Shown here piece by piece: positions 10,274 to 18,844 of a DNA stretch of 37,857 bases. The stretch spans positions 1 through 37,857 of the forward strand of contig SCRN01000045.1 of NCBI GenBank assembly GCA_004322045.1. Direction: 5' to 3'. Numbering within the stretch: the first letter of the stretch is position 1; each line of letters opens with the position of its first letter. The notes beneath the pieces were generated by a model, which did no database searches, was not told where the DNA came from, and was given only the letters and a program-made list of their open reading frames with translations. The position numbers and the translations under genes were made by a program. This stretch comes from Paraburkholderia sp. (GTDB lineage: Bacteria; Pseudomonadota; Gammaproteobacteria; Burkholderiales; Burkholderiaceae).

Positions 10274-10873
10274 TCACTCGGCCGGCCGTCTGGCGCGTTT
10301 GCGCGGAGCCATGCCCTCCCAGGGTGCGCGGTGCGGCAATTCGCACCATTGGCCGGGGGCGAGGCCCAGCGTCGTCAGGTCGAGCGCACCGATGCCCGCG
10401 CGTACGAGGCGCAACGTGGGAAAGCCGACGGCTGCGGTCATGCGCCGCACCTGTCGATTCTTGCCTTCGGTGATTTCGAGCTCGATCCATGTAGTGGGGA
10501 TCGCTGCGCGGTAGCGGATGGGCGGAACGCGAGGCCAGAGCGCCGCGGGCTCTTCGATGACGCGCGCATGACACGGACGCGTCATGTAATCGCCTAGGTC
10601 GACGCCAGCCTCCAACTTGGCGAGCGCCGCCCGATCGGGCTCGCCTTCCACTTGCGCCCAATAACGCTTGACGAGCTTGTGACGCGGTTCGGCAATGCGC
10701 GCCTGCAAGGCGCCGTCGTCGGTGAGCAGCAGCAGCCCTTCGCTGTCGGCGTCGAGCCGTCCGGCGGGATAGACGCCTGGAACGTCCACCCAGTCGCCGA
10801 GCGACGCGTGGCGCTCGTGCGGCGAGAACTGGCAGATCGTGCCGAACGGTTTGTTGAGGGCGATGAGGCGCAT
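10274..10873 (-). CDS. rluE: 23S rRNA pseudouridine synthase, RluE type
   Basis: A 199-residue RsuA/RluE-family pseudouridine synthase. The catalytic motif AGRLDADSEGLLLLT (about 42-56) holds the essential Asp of GRLD. Later landmarks WPRVPPIRYR, EGKNRQVRRMTAAVGFPTLRL and the short C-terminus match RluE better than RsuA or RluB. There is no N-terminal S4 domain, as expected for RluE. In E. coli RluE modifies U2457 of 23S rRNA. ATG 10873 begins MRLIALNKPFG, where family homology begins. A GTG 12 codons upstream (10909) is possible; neither start has a clear Shine-Dalgarno. It is transcribed away from icd. Confidence 0.88.
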   Translation of the reverse strand: MRLIALNKPFGTICQFSPHERHASLGDWVDVPGVYPAGRLDADSEGLLLLTDDGALQARIAEPRHKLVKRYWAQVEGEPDRAALAKLEAGVDLGDYMTRPCHARVIEEPAALWPRVPPIRYRAAIPTTWIELEITEGKNRQVRRMTAAVGFPTLRLVRAGIGALDLTTLGLAPGQWCELPHRAPWEGMAPRKRARRPAE

Positions 10874-11035
10874 GTGAATGAGTGAAGAAGCGAGTGCAGA
10901 GGCGCGCACTCGCCGAAAATCGAAAAGTACGAGCCGCGAGCGGCGCAGCGCCCGTGCCTTTGCGCGCCTGGCGCAGCGTTGCCGGGCGCGTCTATGGCAA
11001 ATGGCGGAATCTTAATGCATAATACGGAAAGCCTA

Positions 11036-11065
11036 AGTCTTTTGTCTTATATAAGACCCAAGACT
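11036..11065. promoter_or_regulatory. Nested dyad, probable operator
   Basis: The centre is a perfect 14-bp palindrome GTCTTATATAAGAC (11044-11057). Two bases further out on each side are AGTCTT (11036-11041) and its complement AAGACT (11060-11065). The half-site GTCTT is thus present four times in a symmetric array, suggesting two stacked dimers or a tetramer of one regulator. It lies 171 bp upstream of rluE and 233 bp upstream of icd. The regulator is not identified. Confidence 0.6.
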
Positions 11066-11126
11066 GACCGCCTCGCTTGCCGGGCCATTGCGCTGGCGCC
11101 GGGCGCATGCTCATGCTTGCGCCGCC

Positions 11127-11153
11127 GGCTATTCGACGTGGGCTAGAATAGCC
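11127..11153 (+). repeat. Inverted repeat upstream of icd
   Basis: GGCTATTC and GAATAGCC form a perfect 8-bp inverted repeat around an 11-base loop, 145 bp before icd. It could be an RNA hairpin in the leader or a second operator. Confidence 0.4.
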
Positions 11154-11298
11154 ATCCAGCCGCATGGGCGCTGCCGCATCGAGCGCCGAACCGAAAATTG
11201 GGCAAGTGCTGCGCGTCGGCGCACGGGCGATGAACGTTCCGTTGCGCATTGCCGCGTATCGCTGCTTTCCACCCGCACAGCCAACACTGGAGTCGATC

Positions 11299-12555
11299 AT
11301 GCCGTATCAGCACATCAAGGTTCCGACGGGCGGTGACAAGATCACCGTCAACGCGGACTTTTCGCTCAACGTTTCCGATCAGCCGATCATTCCGTACATC
11401 GAGGGTGACGGCACGGGCTTCGATATCACGCCCGTGATGATCAAGGTCGTCGACGCGGCGGTCGAAAAGGCGTATGGCGGCAAGCGCAAGATCCACTGGA
11501 TGGAAATCTACGCCGGTGAGAAGGCGACCAAGATCTACGGCCCGGACGTCTGGCTGCCCGAAGAAACCCTGCAAGTGCTCAAAGAGTACGTCGTCTCGAT
11601 CAAGGGCCCGCTCACGACGCCCGTCGGCGGCGGCATCCGCTCGTTGAACGTCGCATTGCGTCAAGACCTAGACCTGTATGTCTGCCTGCGTCCTGTGCAA
11701 TATTTCAAGGGTGTTCCTTCGCCGGTGCGCGAGCCGGAGAAGACCCACATGGTGATCTTCCGCGAGAACTCGGAAGACATCTATGCCGGTATCGAATGGG
11801 CGGCGGAATCGGAGCAGGCCAAGAAGGTCATCAAGTTCCTGCGCGAAGAAATGGGCGTGAAGAAGATTCGCTTCCCCGAAACCTCGGGCATCGGCATCAA
11901 GCCGGTTTCGCGCGAAGGCACGGAGCGTCTGGTGCGCAAGGCGATCCAGTACGCGATCGACAACGATCGCCGCTCGGTCACGCTCGTGCATAAGGGCAAC
12001 ATCATGAAGTTCACCGAAGGCACATTCCGCGACGCGGGCTATGCGCTTGCTCAGAAGGAATTCGGTGCGGAACTGATCGACGGCGGCCCGTGGATGAAGT
12101 TCAAGAACCCGAAGACGGGCAACGATATCGTCGTGAAGGACGTGATCGCCGATGCATTCCTGCAGCAAATCTTGCTGCGCCCGGCGGAATACGACGTCAT
12201 CGCCACGCTGAACTTGAACGGCGACTACATCTCGGACGCACTGGCTGCGCAAGTCGGCGGCATCGGCATCGCCCCGGGCGCGAATATGTCGGATTCGGTA
12301 GCGATGTTCGAAGCCACGCACGGCACGGCGCCCAAGTACGCGGGCAAGGACTACGTGAACCCGGGCTCGGAGATCCTGTCGGCCGAGATGATGCTTCGCC
12401 ATATGGGTTGGACGGAAGCGGCCGACGTGATCATCTCGTCGATGGAGAAGTCGATTCTGCAAAAGCGCGTGACGTACGACTTCGCGCGTTTGATGGAAGG
12501 CGCGACGCAGGTTTCCTGCTCGGGCTTCGGTCAGGTGATGATCGAGAATATGTAA
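11299..12555 (+). CDS. icd: NADP-dependent isocitrate dehydrogenase
   Basis: A 418-residue TCA-cycle enzyme that oxidatively decarboxylates isocitrate to 2-oxoglutarate with NADP. Substrate-site residues occur in order: S115, N117, R121 and R131 (in RSLNVALRQ and CLRP), Y162 ([10 protein letters not shown]) and K232 (VHKGNIMK). The cofactor loop HGTAPKYAG has H341, K346 and Y347, equivalent to E. coli H339, K344 and Y345, which select NADP. S115 matches the AceK phosphorylation site of the E. coli enzyme. ATG 11299 has GGAG eight bases upstream. The frame stays open before it without homology. It is transcribed alone, ending at the terminator at 12594. The upstream nested dyad is a candidate control site. 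Confidence 0.97.
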   Translation: MPYQHIKVPTGGDKITVNADFSLNVSDQPIIPYIEGDGTGFDITPVMIKVVDAAVEKAYGGKRKIHWMEIYAGEKATKIYGPDVWLPEETLQVLKEYVVSIKGPLTTPVGGGIRSLNVALRQDLDLYVCLRPVQYFKGVPSPVREPEKTHMVIFRENSEDIYAGIEWAAESEQAKKVIKFLREEMGVKKIRFPETSGIGIKPVSREGTERLVRKAIQYAIDNDRRSVTLVHKGNIMKFTEGTFRDAGYALAQKEFGAELIDGGPWMKFKNPKTGNDIVVKDVIADAFLQQILLRPAEYDVIATLNLNGDYISDALAAQVGGIGIAPGANMSDSVAMFEATHGTAPKYAGKDYVNPGSEILSAEMMLRHMGWTEAADVIISSMEKSILQKRVTYDFARLMEGATQVSCSGFGQVMIENM

Positions 12556-12593
12556 GCGGGTTTCATCGACCCTGATGTAGAAGGGTAGAAGGG

Positions 12594-12637
12594 AAAAGCG
12601 CCGTTAGATCCCCTGATCTCTCGGCGCTTTTTGTTTT
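12594..12637 (+). terminator. Rho-independent terminator after icd
   Basis: AAAAGCGCCG (12594-12603) pairs with CGGCGCTTTT (12622-12631). An inner AGATC/GATCT pair extends the stem. T-rich sequence follows. Confidence 0.88.
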
Positions 12638-12781
12638 GGGTCGTCCGTCATCCTCGTTATTTCTCCACTTTGGGAGCGCGGCCAGCTGCCGCGCGAGCTG
12701 CGCGATTCACTGACGGAGGCCTTCAAGAGCGCCGGGTCGACGCGACCTGTACCTGGGCGACGACGGCCTGCTCCACAAGAG

Positions 12782-12832
12782 TTGACAGGTCCATTTAAGA
12801 GGCCTAATGTCGGGCTTTTAATAGGTCTTTTA
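12782..12832 (+). promoter_or_regulatory. Toxin-antitoxin promoter with overlapping operator
   Basis: Consensus minus-35 TTGACA (12782-12787), 17-bp spacer, minus-10 TAATGT (12805-12810). An imperfect inverted repeat straddles it: 12796-12808 and 12820-12832 match in 10 of 13 positions in opposite orientation, with an 11-bp gap. The left arm covers the minus-10. This is the layout expected for autorepression by the antitoxin or the complex. Confidence 0.7.
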
Positions 12833-12842
12833 TGAGGGCGCT

Positions 12843-13088
12843 ATGGAAGTCATCCTTGCACGGCAGTCGGTTGGTATCTCCGAGCTGAAGGCCAACCCCA
12901 ATGCTGTGATCGAAGCTGCTGAAGGCCAGCCCATCGCCCTGCTGAACCGCAACAAGCCGGTGGCCTACATCCTCTCGCCCGCGGAGTACGAGAAGATCCT
13001 CGACGACCTCGACGAACTGAGGCTGATCGAGGTGATCAAGGAGCGCGAGAACGAGCGCCGCGTGAAGGTGGACATCCATGCCGTATAG
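12843..13088 (+). CDS. Antitoxin, Phd/YefM (StbD) family
   Basis: An 81-residue antitoxin. The N-terminal half has the Phd/YefM pattern: VGISELKANPNAVIEAAEG, then PIALLNRNKPVAYILSPAEYEKIL (about 29-52), which forms the DNA-binding dimer. The charged C-terminal tail rich in Glu, Arg and Lys is the part that in this family wraps and neutralises the toxin. ATG 12843 has GAGGG about six bases upstream. The gene overlaps the toxin start by 11 bp (ATG of relE lies before the TAG), typical of coupled toxin-antitoxin pairs. It is likely autoregulated through the inverted repeat over its promoter. Seen: motifs, overlap, operator. Known: family behaviour. Inferred: that the pair is active. Confidence 0.88.
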   Translation: MEVILARQSVGISELKANPNAVIEAAEGQPIALLNRNKPVAYILSPAEYEKILDDLDELRLIEVIKERENERRVKVDIHAV

Positions 13089-13389
13089 CCTGGAGTTCCT
13101 TGAATCGGCAGCGAAGGAGTGGGCAAAGCTCGGTGCCGATCTCAAGCGGCAGTTTGCGAAGAAGCTGGACGAGCGGCTTGAAAACCCGCGCGTCCAGCAC
13201 GACGCTCTTCGAAGGATGAAAGACTGCTACCGCATCAAGCTGCGAGCCAAGGGCTACCGCCTGGTCTACCGGGTGGAAGACGAGACCATCACCGTGCTCG
13301 TCCTTGCGGTGGGCAAACGCGAGAAGAACGACGTGTACGACGATGCACAGGAACGTCAAAATGCTCGCGCCATCGCGACGCGTGTCTAG
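13078..13389 (+). CDS. RelE/StbE-family toxin
   Basis: A 103-residue small basic protein of the RelE/ParE superfamily, StbE-like branch: MPYSLEFLESAAKEWAKL at the N-terminus, then KKLDERLENP, RMKDCYRIKLRAKGYRLVY and a C-terminal VLVLAVGKREKNDVYDDA. The conserved Arg and Lys residues (RIKLRAKGYRLVYRV and GKRE) are those used for mRNA cleavage by RelE relatives in the ribosomal A site. It is full length, with no frameshift, and translated directly from the antitoxin overlap. RelE (mRNA interferase) is favoured over ParE (gyrase poison) because of the StbD-type partner, but this is not certain. Confidence 0.87.
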   Translation: MPYSLEFLESAAKEWAKLGADLKRQFAKKLDERLENPRVQHDALRRMKDCYRIKLRAKGYRLVYRVEDETITVLVLAVGKREKNDVYDDAQERQNARAIATRV

Positions 13390-13516
13390 CGCATCCGTTG
13401 AGCGAGGGACGGGCTGGGCGAGCCGTGCTGCAGTTCATCCGCAACGCGGGTCATATAGAATTCGACGACGGTCTGACGGTGTTTAGATCGCCGCTTTTTT
13501 GTTCGATGGATGGACG

Positions 13517-13543
13517 AAAAAAACCCGGCCGAAGCCGGGCTTT
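13517..13543 (-). terminator. Rho-independent terminator after cspA
   Basis: Read on minus, CCCGGC-TTCG-GCCGGG forms a stem with a UUCG tetraloop, followed by seven T. It starts 26 bp after the cspA stop. Confidence 0.93.
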
Positions 13544-13568
13544 CATAGGCGCTGCCGTCGAGGCAGTC

Positions 13569-13775
13569 TTAAGCTGCAGACTGAATGTTCGACGCCTGCT
13601 TGCCCTTCGGTCCTTGGACGACCTCAAAGCTCACCTTCTGACCTTCCTTGAGCGTTTTGAAACCGTTCATTTGGATGGCCGAGAAGTGCGCAAACAGATC
13701 CTCGCCGCCTTCATCGGGCGTGATGAATCCGAAGCCTTTCGCGTCATTGAACCATTTGACCGTACCAGTTGCCAT
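13569..13775 (-). CDS. cspA: Cold-shock protein
   Basis: A 68-residue single cold-shock domain, full family length. RNP1 is KGFGFI (13-18) and RNP2 is DLFAHF (26-31). The start [10 protein letters not shown] is canonical. It binds single-stranded RNA and DNA and acts as an RNA chaperone or antiterminator. ATG 13775 has AGGGGAAG about six bases upstream. The promoter lies about 150 bp away, giving a long structured leader, as in E. coli cspA. It is divergent from clpS-clpA, a neighbourhood shared with pseudomonads (cspD-clpS-clpA), so a cspD-like stationary-phase role is also possible. A strong terminator follows. Confidence 0.95.
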   Translation of the reverse strand: MATGTVKWFNDAKGFGFITPDEGGEDLFAHFSAIQMNGFKTLKEGQKVSFEVVQGPKGKQASNIQSAA

Positions 13776-13919
13776 GCCAACTTCCCCTGTAACTCATGTC
13801 CCACGAGCCTGCTCGAAAAGCTCGACAGCCGCCTCGAAAGCGGCCGCCCCCTCCGCACTAGCTCACCTCGGCATTTTTTTTCGTACGTCCACTTCTTGCG
13901 GCTAGCCGAAAAAAGTGCC
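13776..13919 (-). other. Long 5' leader of cspA
   Basis: About 144 nt lie between the predicted start site and the cspA ATG. On minus it contains CACTT and AAGTG arms enclosing the palindrome CGGCTAGCCG, then an A8 run. Structured leaders control stability and cold-dependent translation of some Csp mRNAs. A similar role here is inferred. Confidence 0.5.
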
Positions 13920-13925
13920 AGCTTG

Positions 13926-13954
13926 ATTGTTGGATCTCTTTAAGCAGGTGTCAA
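13926..13954 (-). promoter_or_regulatory. cspA promoter
   Basis: On minus: consensus minus-35 TTGACA (13954-13949), 17-bp spacer, minus-10 AACAAT (13931-13926). Confidence 0.65.
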
Positions 13955-14351
13955 GTGAATTTTGAGATGTTGGATGGAGCGTTGCTTCGAGCACTGATTT
14001 TCAGGGTTTCTTCCGCGCAGAGTTTGTGCGCTAGCGCAAGCGGCGGCTCTTGAAAAGTCGCATAATCGACTCAGATGGGTCCGGCGCCCGATACCGCGAA
14101 GCGCGGCCGGCGGCCGGGGTGGGCGTCGAGAAGCTCGGCACGCTCTGTGCGATACTCGAAGCGGTCGCTAGGATCGATGCGGCGGCAAGCCGCGGCGGCG
14201 AGAATGGCGGCGGCGCGAATAGGCGCATGATGCGGGAAGCGGCAGCGATCGGCGCGCGAGTGGGCGCGGGGCGGCGGCGGCCCGGTCCACCAACCGTTCG
14301 GTCGGGTTTTGGCAGGATTGCGAGCCCGTCCGAGTTGTTTAGAATGGGTGT
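13955..14351. other. Gene-free region between the cspA and clpS promoters
   Basis: About 400 bases without a convincing gene. Open frames on both strands reflect high GC and show no family features. The right end carries the clpS promoter candidate. The 14190-14280 part is very G-rich (repeated GGCGGCGG). Confidence 0.4.
14318..14345 (+). promoter_or_regulatory. Candidate clpS promoter, possibly leaderless
   Basis: TTGCGA (14318-14323), 16-bp spacer, TAGAAT (14340-14345). The expected start site, about seven bases downstream, falls on the clpS ATG itself, and no Shine-Dalgarno is visible before that ATG. The transcript from this promoter would be leaderless or nearly so. Confidence 0.4.
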
Positions 14352-14666
14352 ATGGCGATTATCCCGGACAAGCAGGATGGCACCGTACTGGAGCGGCAGG
14401 AAAAAGCGCTGAAACCGCCGTCCATGTATAAGGTCGTCTTGCTCAATGACGATTTCACGCCAATGGAATTTGTCGTGATGATCGTGCAGGAATACTTCAA
14501 TAAAGATAGAGAGACCGCTACGCAGATCATGCTGAAGGTGCATCGCGAAGGGCGGGGGGTATGTGGGGTCTATACGCGGGACATCGCGTCGACCAAGGTC
14601 GAGCAAGTAGTTACCCACGCACGGCAGGCAGGGCATCCGCTGCAGTGCGTGATGGAGGAAGCATGA
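14352..14666 (+). CDS. clpS: ClpS adaptor protein
   Basis: A 104-residue N-degron adaptor that delivers proteins with destabilising N-terminal residues to ClpAP. After a flexible N-terminus, the core starts at [18 protein letters not shown] (about 25-42), with the binding-pocket element NDD and later [17 protein letters not shown]. The C-terminal strand ends [18 protein letters not shown]. Length is normal. Its TGA overlaps the ATG of clpA (ATGA), so the adaptor and its unfoldase are translationally coupled. No Shine-Dalgarno is seen before ATG 14352. Confidence 0.96.
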   Translation: MAIIPDKQDGTVLERQEKALKPPSMYKVVLLNDDFTPMEFVVMIVQEYFNKDRETATQIMLKVHREGRGVCGVYTRDIASTKVEQVVTHARQAGHPLQCVMEEA

Positions 14667-16960
14667 TTGCCCAGGAACTGGAAGTCAGCCTGCACATGGC
14701 GTTCATGGAAGCACGCCAGGCCCGGCATGAGTTCATCACGGTCGAACATCTGTTGCTGGCGTTGCTGGACAATCCGACGGCCGCCGAAGTGTTGCGCGCG
14801 TGCGCGGCCAACATCGAAGATTTGCGCCAAAACCTACGCAATTTCATCCACGACAATACCCCGACGGTGCCTGGCACCGACGATGTCGACACGCAGCCCA
14901 CGCTTGGCTTTCAGCGCGTGATTCAGCGCGCGATCATGCATGTGCAGTCGACGTCGAACGGCAAGAAGGAAGTCACGGGTGCGAACGTGCTGGTCGCGAT
15001 CTTCGGCGAGAAGGATTCGCACGCCGTCTATTATCTGCAACAGCAGGGCGTGACGCGGCTCGACGTCGTGAACTTCATTTCGCACGGCATTGCGAAGACG
15101 AGCAGCAGCGATCCGGCCAAGGCGGGTGACGCCAACGCCGAGGCGGAAGACGCCGCTTCGCAGAAGGAAACGCCGCTTGCACAGTTCACGCAGAATCTGA
15201 ATCAGATGGCCAAGGACGGGCGCATCGATCCGCTGATCGGGCGCGAGTCGGAAGTCGAGCGTGTCGTGCAGGTGCTTTGCCGCCGCCGCAAGAACAACCC
15301 GCTGCTCGTGGGCGAAGCCGGCGTGGGCAAGACGGCGATCGCCGAGGGCCTCGCTTGGCGCATCACGCGCGGGGAAGTTCCCGACATCCTGGCCGATGCG
15401 CAGGTGTATTCGCTCGACATGGGCGCGCTCTTGGCCGGCACGAAGTATCGCGGCGATTTCGAGCAGCGCTTGAAAACCGTGCTCAAAGAGCTCAAAGAGC
15501 GTCCGCACGCCATTCTGTTCATCGACGAAATCCATACGCTGATCGGCGCGGGCGCCGCATCGGGCGGGACGCTCGACGCATCGAACCTGCTCAAGCCGGC
15601 GCTGTCCTCGGGCACGCTCAAGTGCATCGGCGCGACGACCTTCACCGAATACCGCGGCATCTTCGAAAAGGATGCGGCGCTGTCGCGGCGTTTCCAGAAG
15701 ATCGACGTGACTGAGCCCACCGTCGAGCAAACGGTCGCGATCCTGCGCGGGCTCAAGTCGCGCTTCGAAGAGCATCACGGCGTCAAGTATTCGTCGGGTG
15801 CGCTGTCGGCCGCTGCCGAATTGTCGGCCCGCTTCATCACCGATCGGCATTTGCCCGACAAGGCGATCGACGTGATCGACGAAGCCGGGGCAGCGCAGCG
15901 CATTTTGCCCAAGTCCAAGCAGAAGAAGACGATCGGCAAGGGCGAGATCGAGGAAATCATCTCCAAGATCGCGCGGGTGCCGGCGCAAAGCGTGTCGCAG
16001 GACGACCGCAGCAAGCTGCAGACGCTCGATCGCGATTTGAAATCGGTCGTGTTCGGTCAAGATCCGGCCATCGATGCGCTGGCCGCCGCCATCAAGATGG
16101 CGCGGGCGGGTCTCGGTAAAACCGATAAGCCGATCGGCTCGTTCCTGTTCTCCGGTCCGACGGGCGTCGGCAAGACCGAAGTCGCGCGCCAGTTGGCGTT
16201 CACGCTCGGCATCGAGTTGATTCGCTTCGACATGTCGGAGTACATGGAGCGCCATGCCGTCAGCCGCTTGATCGGTGCGCCGCCGGGATACGTCGGCTTC
16301 GATCAGGGCGGGCTGTTGACCGAGGCGGTGACGAAGAAACCGCACTGCGTGCTGTTGCTCGACGAAATCGAGAAAGCGCATCCGGATATCTTCAACGTGT
16401 TGCTACAGGTGATGGATCACGGCACGCTGACGGACAACAACGGTCGCAAGGCCGACTTCCGCAACGTCATCATCATCATGACGACCAATGCCGGCGCCGA
16501 GTCGATGCAGAAAGGCTCGATCGGGTTCACCTCGCGTCGCGAAACCGGCGACGAGATGGCCGACATCAAGCGGATGTTCACGCCCGAGTTCCGCAACCGT
16601 CTCGACGCAGTCATCAGCTTCCGCTCGCTCGATGAGGAAATCATCATGCGCGTGGTCGACAAGTTCCTCATGCAACTCGAAGATCAGTTGCACGAGAAGA
16701 AAGTCGATGCGCTCTTCACCGACGCGCTGCGCAAACACTTGGCCAAGCACGGCTTCGATCCGCTCATGGGCGCACGCCCGATGCAGCGCTTGATCCAAGA
16801 CACGATCCGCCGCGCGCTTGCCGATGAGTTGCTGTTCGGCAAACTCATGAGCGGCGGACGCGTTACGGTCGATGTCGATGAAAGCGACAAAGTGCAGTTG
16901 ACGTTCGACGAGAATGCCGCGCCGCGTAATGCGAGCCCGGAGACGGTCGAAGTCGAGTAG
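14663..16960 (+). CDS. clpA: ATP-dependent Clp protease ATP-binding subunit ClpA
   Basis: A 765-residue AAA+ unfoldase that feeds ClpP. The order is: N-domain (1-about 145, ClpS binding), linker, AAA-1 with Walker A GEAGVGKT (217-224) and Walker [10 protein letters not shown], then AAA-2 with Walker A GPTGVGKT (498-505) and Walker [12 protein letters not shown]. These positions are within a few residues of E. coli ClpA. It lacks the long coiled-coil M-domain of ClpB, which excludes ClpB. ATG 14663 is preceded by GGAGGAAGC and overlaps the clpS stop. A 15-bp stem terminator follows. Confidence 0.97.
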   Translation: MIAQELEVSLHMAFMEARQARHEFITVEHLLLALLDNPTAAEVLRACAANIEDLRQNLRNFIHDNTPTVPGTDDVDTQPTLGFQRVIQRAIMHVQSTSNGKKEVTGANVLVAIFGEKDSHAVYYLQQQGVTRLDVVNFISHGIAKTSSSDPAKAGDANAEAEDAASQKETPLAQFTQNLNQMAKDGRIDPLIGRESEVERVVQVLCRRRKNNPLLVGEAGVGKTAIAEGLAWRITRGEVPDILADAQVYSLDMGALLAGTKYRGDFEQRLKTVLKELKERPHAILFIDEIHTLIGAGAASGGTLDASNLLKPALSSGTLKCIGATTFTEYRGIFEKDAALSRRFQKIDVTEPTVEQTVAILRGLKSRFEEHHGVKYSSGALSAAAELSARFITDRHLPDKAIDVIDEAGAAQRILPKSKQKKTIGKGEIEEIISKIARVPAQSVSQDDRSKLQTLDRDLKSVVFGQDPAIDALAAAIKMARAGLGKTDKPIGSFLFSGPTGVGKTEVARQLAFTLGIELIRFDMSEYMERHAVSRLIGAPPGYVGFDQGGLLTEAVTKKPHCVLLLDEIEKAHPDIFNVLLQVMDHGTLTDNNGRKADFRNVIIIMTTNAGAESMQKGSIGFTSRRETGDEMADIKRMFTPEFRNRLDAVISFRSLDEEIIMRVVDKFLMQLEDQLHEKKVDALFTDALRKHLAKHGFDPLMGARPMQRLIQDTIRRALADELLFGKLMSGGRVTVDVDESDKVQLTFDENAAPRNASPETVEVE

Positions 16961-16993
16961 ACGAGCAGCACTGGCGGATTGGGGTTCGCCAAA

Positions 16994-17028
16994 GAAAACG
17001 GCGCTTCGTAGTTCGAAGCGCCGTTTTC
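16994..17028. terminator. Bidirectional terminator between clpA and dut
   Basis: A perfect 15-bp stem (16994-17008 with 17014-17028) around a 5-base loop, with A4 at one foot and T4 at the other. It can stop clpA on plus and dut on minus. Confidence 0.92.
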
Positions 17029-17060
17029 GTTTGCGCGCGTGAACAGGCCCGCGCGTGCGA

Positions 17061-17507
17061 TCAATGCTTGCCCGTGCTGCCGAACCCGCCCGCGCCGCGT
17101 TCGCTTGCGGGGAATTCGTCGACGATATTGAACTGGGCCTGCACGACGGGCACGATGACGAGCTGCGCGAGGCGTTCCATGGGATTCAACGTGAACATCG
17201 TATGGCCGCGATTCCACGTCGAGATCATCAGCTCTCCCTGGTAATCGGAATCGATCAAGCCGACTAGATTGCCGAGCACGATCCCGTGCTTGTGGCCCAA
17301 GCCCGATCGCGGCAGGATCAGCGCCGCATAGCCAGGATCGCCGACATGGATCGCGAGACCGGTCGGCACGAGTGCCGTTTGCCCCGGTTCGAGGGTGATC
17401 GACGCCTTTATCGCGGCGCGCAGGTCAAGGCCCGCGCTGCCCGGTGTGGCATAGGCGGGGAGGTAGTCGCGCATGCGCGCGTCGAGGATTTTCAGGTCGA
17501 GTTTCAT
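17061..17507 (-). CDS. dut: dUTP diphosphatase (dUTPase)
   Basis: A 148-residue trimeric dUTPase converting dUTP to dUMP and pyrophosphate, which keeps uracil out of DNA and supplies dTMP synthesis. All five motifs are present in order: [33 protein letters not shown] (catalytic Asp region), MERLAQLVI and the C-terminal [12 protein letters not shown]-loop-like arm. ATG 17507 ([11 protein letters not shown]) matches the family start. No clear Shine-Dalgarno is visible. It is the last gene of the ribF-ileS-lspA-coaBC-dut run, 104 bp after coaBC. Confidence 0.96.
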   Translation of the reverse strand: MKLDLKILDARMRDYLPAYATPGSAGLDLRAAIKASITLEPGQTALVPTGLAIHVGDPGYAALILPRSGLGHKHGIVLGNLVGLIDSDYQGELMISTWNRGHTMFTLNPMERLAQLVIVPVVQAQFNIVDEFPASERGAGGFGSTGKH

Positions 17508-17611
17508 GGATGGATAAGGGGGCGAAAAAGCCGCAGTGCGATGTCCGGTGCGATCCGTGCAGATTCGCGCCGAGCACACGCGTTAAGCTATAGGTGCGTC
17601 GCGCTTGGCCA

Positions 17612-18826
17612 TCACGAAATGAGGCTCGTATCGGGTAGCCGTCGCGCAATCTCGGCGATCAGCACGCTTGACAGCGTGTCTTTGTCGGCGCGCGGCAAAT
17701 GCGTCGCACCCGTGGCATCGAACAAGATCACCTCGTTATCGTCGCGGCCGAACGTCGCCGGTCCGAGATTGCCGACGATTAGCGGGACGTTCTTCTTCAG
17801 GCGTTTTTGCTCGCCGTTGACCGCCAAATCCCCGCTTTCGGCCGCGAAGCCGACGCAGTATGGCGCATTGGGCAGTTTCGCAACGGTCGCGAGAATATCG
17901 GGATTTTCGACGAACGAAAGCGTTGGGACGGCTTGCCCCGCCGTTTTCTTGATCTTGTGCGCGCTCGTTTGCGTCACGCGCCAGTCGGCCACCGCCGCCA
18001 CCGCGATGAACACGTCCGAATCCGCCACCGACTGCATGACGGCGTCGTACATTTGCTGCGCGGTTTCGACGTCTTCGCGCTCGACGCCCCAAGGGGTCGA
18101 CAGCGCGACCGGACCCGCGATCAAACGCACTTCGGCGCCGGCTTGCTGAGCAGCGCGCGCAAGTGCGAAGCCCATCTTGCCGCTCGAACGATTCGTGATG
18201 CCGCGCACCGGATCGATCGGCTCGAACGTCGGCCCGGCCGTGACGAGCACGCGCCGGCCCGCGAGCAACTTCGGCCGGAAGAACGAGACGAGCGCCTCGA
18301 AGGCATCTTCCGGCTCGATCATGCGGCCTTCGCCCACCTCGCCGCAGGCCTGCGACCCTGCGTCGGGGCCAAGAATGACGACGCCGTCGGCGCGCAATTG
18401 CGCGACGTTGCGTTGGGTAGCGGGATGCGCCCACATCTGCCGGTTCATCGCCGGCACGACGAGCAGCGGGCACTCGCGGGCGAGGCAAAGGATCGAGAGC
18501 AGATCGTCGGCGCGCCCGTGTGCGAGCTTGGCGAGGAAATCCGCCGATGCGGGCGCGATCACGATCGCGTGCGCCGCGCGCGATAGATCGATGTGCGGCA
18601 TGTTGTTGTCGATGCGCGCGTCCCATTGGCTCGTGAACACGGGCCTGCCCGAGAGCGCTTGCATCGTGACCGGCGTGATGAACTGCGTCGCCGCGTCGGT
18701 CATCGCGACCTGGACGGTCGCGCCGGCCTTGGTCATCAAGCGCGTCAGTTCGGCGATCTTGTAGCTAGCGATGCCGCCCGTCATGCCGAGCAGCAGATGT
18801 TTGCCTGCGAGTTCCGCGGTTGCCAA
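17612..18826 (-). CDS. coaBC: Bifunctional phosphopantothenoylcysteine decarboxylase / phosphopantothenate-cysteine ligase
   Basis: A 404-residue two-domain enzyme of coenzyme A synthesis. The N-terminal CoaC flavoprotein domain (1-about 190) has GMTGGIASYK, the PASADFLAKLAHG element, and VPAMNRQMW with the substrate-binding PxMNxxMW pattern. A catalytic Cys lies in GSQACGEVGEGRM. The C-terminal CoaB domain has VTAGPTFEPIDPVRGITNRSSGKMG and the nucleotide and lysine motif KIKK. It converts 4'-phosphopantothenate plus Cys to 4'-phosphopantetheine in two steps. The start is TTG 18826, unusual, but GGAGG sits five bases upstream. It follows lspA by 18 bp in the same operon. Confidence 0.96.
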   Translation of the reverse strand: MATAELAGKHLLLGMTGGIASYKIAELTRLMTKAGATVQVAMTDAATQFITPVTMQALSGRPVFTSQWDARIDNNMPHIDLSRAAHAIVIAPASADFLAKLAHGRADDLLSILCLARECPLLVVPAMNRQMWAHPATQRNVAQLRADGVVILGPDAGSQACGEVGEGRMIEPEDAFEALVSFFRPKLLAGRRVLVTAGPTFEPIDPVRGITNRSSGKMGFALARAAQQAGAEVRLIAGPVALSTPWGVEREDVETAQQMYDAVMQSVADSDVFIAVAAVADWRVTQTSAHKIKKTAGQAVPTLSFVENPDILATVAKLPNAPYCVGFAAESGDLAVNGEQKRLKKNVPLIVGNLGPATFGRDDNEVILFDATGATHLPRADKDTLSSVLIAEIARRLPDTSLIS

Positions 18827-18844
18827 GCTTGCCTCCGAAGCGCG

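Larger units (their letters stand above)
10874..11298. other. Divergent regulatory region between rluE and icd
   Basis: A 425-bp gene-free stretch. It contains the nested dyad at 11036-11065, an AT-rich patch with TAATGCATAATAC just before it, and an 8-bp inverted repeat at 11127-11153 in what would be the icd leader. A TAGAAT that could serve as a minus-10 lies inside that repeat, but no good minus-35 is seen at the right distance. I could not place the icd start site. Confidence 0.5.

Noticed and set aside
12782-13389. ParE (gyrase inhibitor) as the identity of the toxin
   Set aside because: The superfamily is shared, but the StbD-type antitoxin partner and GKREKNDVY tail fit the RelE/StbE branch better. 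Not fully excluded.
14834-16381. 515-codon open frame antisense to clpA
   Set aside because: It mirrors a highly conserved gene in a high-GC genome. It has no motifs and is Arg/His-rich, as expected of such shadows.
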